Assembly: GCA_017880745.1 (NCBI GenBank)
Contig: JADGRR010000194.1
Coordinates: 1-6,201 of the forward strand
Source of the DNA: Burkholderiales bacterium
GTDB taxonomy: Bacteria; Pseudomonadota; Gammaproteobacteria; Burkholderiales; SG8-39
Length of the DNA stretch: 6,201 nt
Direction of reading: 5' to 3'
The notes below the pieces were generated by a model that worked only from the letters and a program-made list of their open reading frames with translations, did not search any database and was not told where the DNA came from. Of the stretch, positions 1-4,016 are shown one piece after another. The first letter of the stretch is position 1. Each line of letters begins with the position of its first letter. Both the position numbers and the translations under genes were made by a program.

Positions 1-134
1 TTGATTTGTCCCGACGCCTCGCCCGCGGCGCGCGCTGCGAGCGGCAGCCCCCCCAAGGCGAGGCTTGCCGCGGCAGCCGCGGCGGTCTGGAGCCATCGGC
101 GGCGGCTTCGCTTCAAGGCGTCATTCGTTTTCAT
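1..134 (-). CDS. Tat-exported protein, N-terminal fragment (gene runs off the left edge)
   Basis: Only the first 44 codons are in the window, reading leftward from ATG at 134-132 with no stop. The start is supported by GGGAG on the minus strand seven bases upstream. The N-terminus has a textbook twin-arginine signal: a basic n-region, the motif SRRRWLQT at residues 10-17 (consensus S-R-R-x-F-L-K with Trp in the aromatic position), an Ala/Leu-rich h-region at about residues 18-34, and an ARA|A cleavage site after residue 36. The product should therefore be folded in the cytoplasm and exported by TatABC to the periplasm. Many Tat substrates carry metal cofactors, but the mature part visible here (about eight residues) is too short to name a family. 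There is no lipobox cysteine, so it is not an evident lipoprotein. It is divergent from the exonuclease gene and shares a short intergenic region with it. Confidence 0.75.
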   Translation of the reverse strand, partial: MKTNDALKRSRRRWLQTAAAAAASLALGGLPLAARAAGEASGQI

Positions 135-197
135 CAGAGATCTCCCGAATAGGCTTGTTCGTGCTATAAAGTCGGCCGGCGCAAAACCGAGCTATTG

Positions 198-223
198 TAG
201 GAGATAACCGCGGTTTTCTCCTA
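198..223. promoter_or_regulatory. 26-bp near-perfect palindrome, candidate operator in a divergent promoter region
   Basis: The dyad is centred between bases 210 and 211, and 12 of 13 base pairs match; only 205/216 (T/T) fails. The outer arms are TAGGAGA and TCTCCTA and the core is AACCGCGGTT. It lies between two divergent genes, 64 bases from the minus-strand start at 134 and 22 bases before the plus-strand start at 245. The symmetry has no loop, which fits a homodimeric DNA-binding protein better than a terminator, and no T-tract follows in the plus direction. The cognate regulator cannot be identified from the sequence. Confidence 0.5.
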
Positions 224-244
224 GTTGCAGCAGAACTTTTGAAA

Positions 245-928
245 ATGCGCGCTAACCTTGACAGTCCGATGAATCCTGCGACCACGGTCACTTTGCAAGA
301 CGGAATTGTTCGCGCGATTTCCCGGGAAGAGATGGCGAAACTCCCGATCCGCCGCTATGAGGGCGAGGTGTGCCCGGTGACAACGCCCGGCGACTTGAAG
401 CGCGCACTGGCGGATATCCGGCAGGAAAGCGTCATCGGATTCGACACGGAGACGCGGCCCGCATTCAAAAAGGGCGAGAGTCATCTGCCCTGCCTGGTCC
501 AGGCGGCCACCGCGCGCACAGTGTATTTGTTCCAGTTGCGCCAGCTCGACGCGTTCCAGGTCGTGGCCGAACTGCTGGCGGAGCCGCGCACGGTCAAGGT
601 CGGTGTCGCCCTGGCGAATGATCTGCGCCCGCTGAAGCAGCTGTTTCCGTTCGTGGAGCAGAATATCCTCGATCTGGGCATCGTCGCCAGGCGCTGCAGC
701 CTGACCCAAACGGGCCTGCGCAACCTCGCCGGTATTTTCCTCGGCTTTCGCATTCCCAAAGGCGCCCGCACCTCGAACTGGGCCGCGCCGCGGCTGTCGG
801 CGGCGCAAATCACCTACGCCGCCACCGATGCCTGGGCCTGTCGTGAATTGTTCCTGCAGTTCCAGAGCCTCGGACTGGTGCCGGCAAAGACAAGCGGAAT
901 CATCGACGCTTCGACCGCTGCTGAATAA
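245..928 (+). CDS. DEDDy-type 3'-5' exonuclease (RNase D-like)
   Basis: This 227-residue protein is a single-domain 3'-5' exonuclease of the DnaQ-like/DEDD superfamily. It is expected to remove nucleotides from the 3' ends of RNA or DNA by two-metal catalysis in the cytoplasm. Numbering from ATG 245, the Exo I motif is GFDTETRP with DTE at 67-69. The Exo II motif, VALANDLRPL, has the Asp at about 126. The Exo III motif is YAATDAWACREL with Tyr191 and Asp195, the Y-x3-D spacing of the DEDDy subgroup. The segment KGARTSNWAA before Exo III is typical of the small proteobacterial members. It lacks the HRDC domains of true RNase D (about 370 residues), so it is not rnd. The start is uncertain: TTG 239, ATG 245 and ATG 269 are all in frame and none has a strong Shine-Dalgarno sequence. 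Family similarity begins only at about the segment ISREEMAKLPIRRYEG, so 269 would also give a complete domain. The substrate is unknown. Confidence 0.9.
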   Translation: MRANLDSPMNPATTVTLQDGIVRAISREEMAKLPIRRYEGEVCPVTTPGDLKRALADIRQESVIGFDTETRPAFKKGESHLPCLVQAATARTVYLFQLRQLDAFQVVAELLAEPRTVKVGVALANDLRPLKQLFPFVEQNILDLGIVARRCSLTQTGLRNLAGIFLGFRIPKGARTSNWAAPRLSAAQITYAATDAWACRELFLQFQSLGLVPAKTSGIIDASTAAE

Positions 929-959
929 GACCGGCGAATGCGCTGACACCGATTGCGTC

Positions 960-985
960 AACCACCGCTAACATGGTGATTTTTT
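960..985 (+). terminator. Weak intrinsic terminator candidate after the exonuclease gene
   Basis: AACCACC (960-966) can pair with GGTGATT (975-981), six of seven positions, across an eight-base loop. Six consecutive T residues (980-985) follow and partly overlap the stem. The stem is short, so termination would be inefficient. It lies about 30 bases after the exonuclease stop and directly before the extended -10 element of the next unit. Confidence 0.35.
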
Positions 986-993
986 GTTATAAT
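985..993 (+). promoter_or_regulatory. Extended -10 promoter of the small-protein/DUF302 unit
   Basis: TGTTATAAT is a perfect extended -10 element: TG, one base, then consensus TATAAT at 988-993. No convincing -35 hexamer is found 16-18 bases upstream, which is usual for extended -10 promoters. The start site would be near base 1000, giving a leader of about 195 bases before the ATG at 1194. Confidence 0.6.
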
Positions 994-999
994 TCGACC

Positions 1000-1193
1000 A
1001 GCGTATGCATTGCCCCAGTCTGGGCTGGGCAAATGTGCCATGCTTGCCTTAGGCAACTCTGATTCAAGCTGCGGCGCAATTGGAGCGTCCTCTGAATTGG
1101 AGGATATATCACTGGCAAGGTGGGAAGAGAAGGGTCCCAGCCCTGCGCTGCGCCCCGTGTTCGGACCAGCGCCAACCGAAAAGGAAAACACAC
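1000..1193 (+). promoter_or_regulatory. Long, hairpin-rich 5' leader; possible cis-regulatory RNA or sRNA
   Basis: No credible reading frame fills this stretch. It can form several local hairpins. One pairs 1008-1018 with 1025-1035 through two bulges (CATTGCCC against GGGCAAATG, plus CAG against CTG). A second is TTGCC (1044-1048) with GGCAA (1052-1056) over a TTA loop. A third is TCCTC (1088-1092) with GAGGA (1100-1104). The octamer AATTGGAG occurs twice, at 1078-1085 and 1095-1102. The end of the leader (about 1171-1193) is A-rich and leaves AAGGAA (1181-1186) accessible as the ribosome binding site for ATG 1194. No known riboswitch consensus was recognised by eye. It could be an unlisted leader element, a separate small RNA, or simply a long untranslated region. 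Confidence 0.35.
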
Positions 1194-1382
1194 ATGAATG
1201 TGATTTGGCGTTTTTACATGGATGTAGGTCATCGATGGAACTGGCAACAGATCGGTGCGGGCCAGGCAATCGTGGCAGAATCATCCAAGGGTTACAGCAA
1301 TTACGAAGCCTGCCTGGCCAGCGCAAAGGACCGGGGTTACAAGTTTCTGCCGGCGCAGGGCAAACAGGCTCCAGGACGCTAG
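1194..1382 (+). CDS. Small DUF1508/YegP-like protein (62 aa)
   Basis: The start at ATG 1194 is chosen because AAGGAA sits seven bases upstream; an in-frame ATG at 1080 lacks such a site and its extra residues look non-coding. The 62-residue product has the layout of one DUF1508/YegP-type repeat: an aromatic first strand (WRFYMD), a second strand with W-x-W (RWNWQQ), a strand ending AIVAESSKGYSN, then a helix beginning YEACLASAKDRGY. In the YegP family this W-x-W, xIxxS, GY and Asn/Ala/Cys pattern forms a small beta-sheet-plus-helix unit of unknown function, often duplicated; here there is a single copy. There is no signal peptide or membrane segment, so a cytoplasmic location is expected. It ends three bases before the DUF302 gene, so the two are probably co-transcribed and perhaps translationally coupled. 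The family match rests on pattern, not a profile search. Confidence 0.65.
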   Translation: MNVIWRFYMDVGHRWNWQQIGAGQAIVAESSKGYSNYEACLASAKDRGYKFLPAQGKQAPGR

Positions 1383-1385
1383 AGC

Positions 1386-1778
1386 ATGAAAAACCGTTAT
1401 GGCTTTGGCAAGTCGGTGGCCATGAGCTTCGACGAAGCGATGACCAAGGTCACTGAAGAGTTGAAGAAGGAAGGTTTCGGCGTATTGACCGAGATCGACG
1501 TTGCGGGGACGTTGAAGAAGAAGCTTGATTACAACATGCCCCCATATCGCATTCTCGGCGCCTGCAACCCCGCGTTTGCGAAGCGCGCCCTCGCGGCCGA
1601 GCCGAGCATCGGCTTGCTGCTGCCGTGCAACGTCGTCGTACGCCAGGATGCGGCGGGCACGGTGCAGGTGGAGTTCCTCGACCCGGGAATGATGGGCCAG
1701 ATGACCAGCAACCCCGACGTCGGCCCGATTGGCAACGAGGTGCGCGAAAAACTGCAGCGGGTGATGCGCGCGCTTTGA
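1386..1778 (+). CDS. DUF302 family protein
   Basis: This 130-residue protein matches the DUF302 family in length and layout. It has a starting strand (YGFGKSVAMSF), a helix (residues 14-30), and the family signature GFGVLTEIDVAGTLKKKL (30-47). The central YRILGACNPAFAKRAL (54-69) is followed by a hydrophobic strand with LLLPCNVVV (77-85), and the last helix is EVREKLQRVMRAL. Two cysteines, Cys60 and Cys81, lie at positions that are often conserved in the family and could bind a metal or be redox-active; this is inference. There is no export signal. The biochemical role of DUF302 proteins is not established. A modest AGGA lies nine bases before the ATG, and the preceding small gene ends three bases upstream, so translational coupling is likely. 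Confidence 0.88.
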   Translation: MKNRYGFGKSVAMSFDEAMTKVTEELKKEGFGVLTEIDVAGTLKKKLDYNMPPYRILGACNPAFAKRALAAEPSIGLLLPCNVVVRQDAAGTVQVEFLDPGMMGQMTSNPDVGPIGNEVREKLQRVMRAL

Positions 1779-2114
1779 CCGGCGCCGAGCGTTGGAGCCA
1801 CGGCAGGGCCCTGCAGCACCGACTTTGCGCTGGTCGCTGCAAGCGAGGAGCGGCCGGCCATCGCGGGCCGCTGGCACAGCGCAGACGCGCGAGGAACCTT
1901 CTGCCGTAAGCCGGACAATCCCGAAGCATGCAAAGCATCTCGGGCAGGCTTCCGACGGCTGTCGGCGTCGGTACATGTCGGAGGCTTGGATCGCCGCGGT
2001 GCTGATTTTTTGAGCAACGCGGCGCGTCGAGATCTAACGCCATCCGCGGCAATGGTAGACTTCCGCCCGAGTGCGAATATAGCCGATGACAGCAAATTCT
2101 TTAGGGGAGAAAAC
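1779..2114 (+). other. Gene-free intergenic stretch with multiple inverted repeats
   Basis: No open frame here has a ribosome binding site and family-like composition. The stretch contains a perfect 12-bp palindrome GCAGGGCCCTGC (1803-1814) and a 7-bp stem AGCGGCC/GGCCGCT (1849-1855 with 1866-1872, ten-base loop). A nested hairpin pairs AAGCC 1908-1912 with GGCTT 1947-1951, CCCGA 1920-1924 with TCGGG 1940-1944, and ATGC 1928-1931 with GCAT 1935-1938. A CCGAC/GTCGG hairpin follows at 1952-1965, with alternative partners at 1966-1971 and 1977-1982. Six T residues lie at 2006-2011 but no strong stem abuts them. Some of these may act as terminators for the DUF302 transcript. The last 60 bases carry the presumed promoter and ribosome binding site of the next gene. 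Confidence 0.5.
2056..2083 (+). promoter_or_regulatory. Weak sigma-70-like promoter candidate for the Bug protein gene
   Basis: TAGACT (2056-2061, four of six matches to TTGACA) is followed after 16 bases by TATAGC (2078-2083, four of six matches to TATAAT). A start site near 2090 would give a leader of about 25 bases before ATG 2115. Both hexamers are imperfect, so this is a suggestion only. Confidence 0.3.
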
Positions 2115-3101
2115 ATGATCAAGACATTGTTCGGTCGCCTCACTGTCGCGGGGCTGGCATTTTGCGCGGCGCTCGCGTCGCTGCCAAGCTCGGCCCAAAG
2201 CGTGAACTGGCCAACCAAGCCGGTGAAATTCGTGGTGCCCTTCCCGCCGGGCGGCTCGGTCGATCCGCTGGCGCGCCTGATCGCGGTCAAACTGAGCGAG
2301 TCGATGGGGCAGCAATTCATCATCGAGAACAAACCCGGCGCGTCAGGCTCCATCGGGACTGCGTACGTCGCCAAATCGGCGCCGGACGGCTACAACTTCG
2401 TCTTTGTGTTTGATACGCATGCGGTCAATCCGACGCTGCTCCCGATGACCTTCGACACGGTGAAGGATCTGGCTCCGGTGATGCTGATCGGCACCGCGCC
2501 GATGGCGATTGCGACCAATCCGTCGAAACCATACAAGACTTTCGCCGACGTGATCGCAGCGGCGAAAGCGAAGCCGGACACGGTCACTTACGGTTCGATC
2601 GGCAACGGCAGCCTCGGTCACCTGACGATGACGCTGTTGCAACACGCTGGCGGCTTCAGCATTGTGCACGTGCCGTACAAAGGCGGCGGTCCGATGACCC
2701 AGGACGCGCTGGGCGGACAGGTCGACTTGGCTGTCGGCTCGGTCGCCGTGCTGGCGCCGCAGATCAGGAGCGGCAAGTTGCGCGCCGTCGCAGTCACCGG
2801 GAACAAGCGTTCGCACTCCATGCCCGACGTGCCCGCGCTGTCGGAACAAGGATTCTCCGGCTTCTCCGCGCTCGCCTGGTGGGGCGTGTTCGCACCGAGC
2901 GGAACGCCCAAACCCATCCTCGACAAATTCCATGCAGAACTGGTCAAGGCCCTGAACCAGCCGGACCTGCGCAAGACGCTCACCGAACAACTGGGCATGG
3001 ACCTCGTCGTGAGCACCCCGGATGGATTGCAGAAATTCCTGGTCGGCGAAATCGACCGCTGGGGCAAGGTCGTGCGCGAGAACAATATTCGCGCCGATTG
3101 A
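2115..3101 (+). CDS. Bug/TctC-family tripartite tricarboxylate transporter substrate-binding protein
   Basis: The start at ATG 2115 is set by GGGGAGA (2104-2110) and by the signal peptide that begins there. The product has 328 residues, the usual length for the Bug (TctC) family of periplasmic solute receptors. A Sec signal peptide covers residues 1-27 (MIKTLF..., hydrophobic core, SSA|QS). Family hallmarks are KFVVPFPPGGSVDPLAR (38-54), IENKPGASGSIGTAYVAKS (70-88) followed by PDGY, YGSIGNGSLGHL (159-170) and VHVPYKGGGP (184-193). The two loops after the first two beta strands normally hold the carboxylate of the ligand. Such proteins bind small carboxylates or related metabolites and pass them to a TctA/TctB membrane permease. 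No tctA or tctB gene is in the window, which is common for these greatly expanded betaproteobacterial receptors. The ligand cannot be assigned; flanking genes give no clue. Confidence 0.95.
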   Translation: MIKTLFGRLTVAGLAFCAALASLPSSAQSVNWPTKPVKFVVPFPPGGSVDPLARLIAVKLSESMGQQFIIENKPGASGSIGTAYVAKSAPDGYNFVFVFDTHAVNPTLLPMTFDTVKDLAPVMLIGTAPMAIATNPSKPYKTFADVIAAAKAKPDTVTYGSIGNGSLGHLTMTLLQHAGGFSIVHVPYKGGGPMTQDALGGQVDLAVGSVAVLAPQIRSGKLRAVAVTGNKRSHSMPDVPALSEQGFSGFSALAWWGVFAPSGTPKPILDKFHAELVKALNQPDLRKTLTEQLGMDLVVSTPDGLQKFLVGEIDRWGKVVRENNIRAD

Positions 3102-3115
3102 CCGCCAACCGCGGA

Positions 3116-3154
3116 CGCCGTGCGGCAGATCCGCGAGGATCTACCGCTCAGGCG
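3116..3154 (+). terminator. GNRA-loop hairpin after the Bug gene, possible non-canonical terminator
   Basis: AGATCC (3127-3132) pairs with GGATCT (3137-3142) around the tetraloop GCGA. After a one-base mismatch (C3126/A3143), GCGG (3122-3125) pairs with CCGC (3144-3147). After a small internal loop, CGCC (3116-3119) can pair with GGCG (3151-3154). The hairpin begins 15 bases after the stop codon, where a transcript-end structure would be expected. There is no T-tract, so it may stabilise the 3' end or act with Rho instead of terminating alone. Confidence 0.4.
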
Positions 3155-3243
3155 TGAGCGTTCCCCGGGGCCGGGGCATTGACCGCACGACTCGAGCTGG
3201 CGGACGTGCTCGCCCCGTACATCGCCTCGAGCGCAGCGCCACG

Positions 3244-3259
3244 TTTGATATATGTCAAA
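3244..3259 (+). promoter_or_regulatory. FNR/Anr/Dnr-type (Crp-Fnr family) binding site upstream of the cytochrome gene
   Basis: TTTGATATATGTCAAA contains TTGAT, four bases, GTCAA. This matches the FNR-family consensus TTGAT-N4-ATCAA at nine of ten positions. Its centre is at 3251.5. A -10-like AAGAAT (3281-3286) would place transcription start near 3293, which puts the box at about -41.5, the class II activator position. In proteobacteria such boxes bind oxygen-sensing FNR/Anr or NO-sensing Dnr/Nnr proteins. No regulator gene is in the window. Confidence 0.6.
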
Positions 3260-3280
3260 TGCGTCAGCAATAGAAGGCGT

Positions 3281-3286
3281 AAGAAT
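3281..3286 (+). promoter_or_regulatory. Candidate -10 element of the cytochrome c gene
   Basis: AAGAAT matches TATAAT at four of six positions. It was chosen because its spacing to the upstream FNR-type box fits an activator-dependent promoter lacking a -35 hexamer. The resulting leader would be about 26 bases and includes the GGAGGAG ribosome binding site (3306-3312). Confidence 0.35.
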
Positions 3287-3318
3287 TGGAGTGCCCTCAA
3301 CCAGCGGAGGAGCACACC

Positions 3319-3921
3319 ATGAAATCCTTCAGCGCAAGCGTCGCAGTTCTGGGAAGCGCCCTTGTTCTACTCGCCCTCAGTTCCAGCATCGAGGGCGGTC
3401 AGCGTACGAAGGGGACGGACAACGCGACAAGCGCCGGTAGTCCGGCGACGCATGCAGTCGAACGAGAGGTGATCCCGGATGCGGACCGGATGCCCAGCGC
3501 CGAGGGCGACGCCTATCGCCGCCGCATGGAAGCAGCCAGCACCCCGGAAGAGAAAGCCAGAATCTGCGCCGAGTATGCCAAAGCCTCGGACGCGCCTGCG
3601 CCGGCGCACCCGTTGGTCGGAGACCCGGTCAGAGGCGCGGTGCTGCACCGGGCATGCTTTGCCTGCCACGGCATCGAGCGCTATGTGGCGCCGGTAACCT
3701 ACGCCGCGGCCAGCTTCATCGATTCGGTGCTCAGGGCCAGCGGGCTTTCCGATTTGCCGCCTGCCGAACCTACCCGATTCACGGGAAGGATCAAGTCGCT
3801 GGCGGCGCTGCGGGAAGGAGTGAACCGGCGCAACGACTATCTCAACCCGAAAATGACGCCTCAGGAAATCGAGGACATCGTTGCCTATCTGAACCTGACC
3901 TACTACAACTTTCCGCAGTGA
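3319..3921 (+). CDS. Class I c-type cytochrome, exported or membrane-anchored
   Basis: ATG 3319 is preceded by a strong GGAGGAG six bases upstream and opens a 200-residue protein. A hydrophobic segment at about residues 7-22 directs export. No clear AxA cleavage site follows, so it may stay as a membrane anchor. Residues 24-100 form a polar, low-complexity linker with a charged helix (AYRRRMEAASTPEEKARICAEY). The haem domain starts near residue 101: GDPVRGAVLHRACFACHG contains the CXXCH motif at Cys113-Cys116-His117 for covalent haem attachment. The probable distal ligand is Met179 in NPKMTPQE, followed by the C-terminal helix IEDIVAYLNLTYYNFP typical of class I cytochromes. A periplasmic electron-transfer role is likely; the partner is unknown. 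An FNR-type box upstream suggests induction at low oxygen or under NO. The gene stands alone and converges on the sensor kinase gene. Confidence 0.9.
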   Translation: MKSFSASVAVLGSALVLLALSSSIEGGQRTKGTDNATSAGSPATHAVEREVIPDADRMPSAEGDAYRRRMEAASTPEEKARICAEYAKASDAPAPAHPLVGDPVRGAVLHRACFACHGIERYVAPVTYAAASFIDSVLRASGLSDLPPAEPTRFTGRIKSLAALREGVNRRNDYLNPKMTPQEIEDIVAYLNLTYYNFPQ

Positions 3922-3954
3922 TCGGCGCGCGCAAGCGCCTCTCCACTACGCCGA
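3922..3954. terminator. GC-rich dyads between convergent genes; weak terminator candidate
   Basis: Directly after the cytochrome stop, GGCGC (3924-3928) pairs with GCGCC (3935-3939). Alternatively, GCGC pairs with GCGC around a GCAA tetraloop at 3931-3934. TCGGCG (3922-3927) can also pair with CGCCGA (3949-3954). No T-tract follows on either strand, so a classic intrinsic terminator is not shown. The rest of the 95-base convergent gap holds no gene. Confidence 0.3.
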
Positions 3955-4016
3955 GCAGATGATCCATTGGCGTTACGGCTGCGTGCGCTCCCGCGTACCT
4001 GGCAATGCGGCGGCAT

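Noticed and set aside
1..207. Plus-strand 68-residue open frame from a TTG at base 1
   Set aside because: It lies antisense to the Tat signal peptide gene. It has no ribosome binding site and an Ala/Arg-rich translation typical of a GC-rich shadow frame.
258..263. Perfect -35 hexamer TTGACA
   Set aside because: No -10 hexamer lies at 16-18 bases downstream, and the site overlaps the exonuclease start region.
221..961. Minus-strand 246-residue open frame opposite the exonuclease
   Set aside because: It is the antisense shadow of a gene with clear catalytic motifs. Its translation is Arg/Gln-rich and resembles no family.
1975..2013. Twelve-codon open frame starting ATG TCG GAG
   Set aside because: It has no ribosome binding site and is too short to judge. 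It overlaps the inverted-repeat cluster.
1529..2374. Minus-strand frames of 281 and 231 residues across 1281-2374
   Set aside because: They run antisense through DUF302 and the start of the Bug gene. They show no family motifs, and the protein composition is unlike real genes.
3163..3176. GC palindromic run CCCCGGGGCCGGGG
   Set aside because: It can fold, but its low complexity and lack of position relative to a promoter or stop make a specific role unsupported.
3284..3291. Third copy of the octamer AATTGGAG found twice in the 1000-1193 leader
   Set aside because: A single octamer 2.2 kb away in an unrelated promoter region is expected by chance; the flanking bases do not match.
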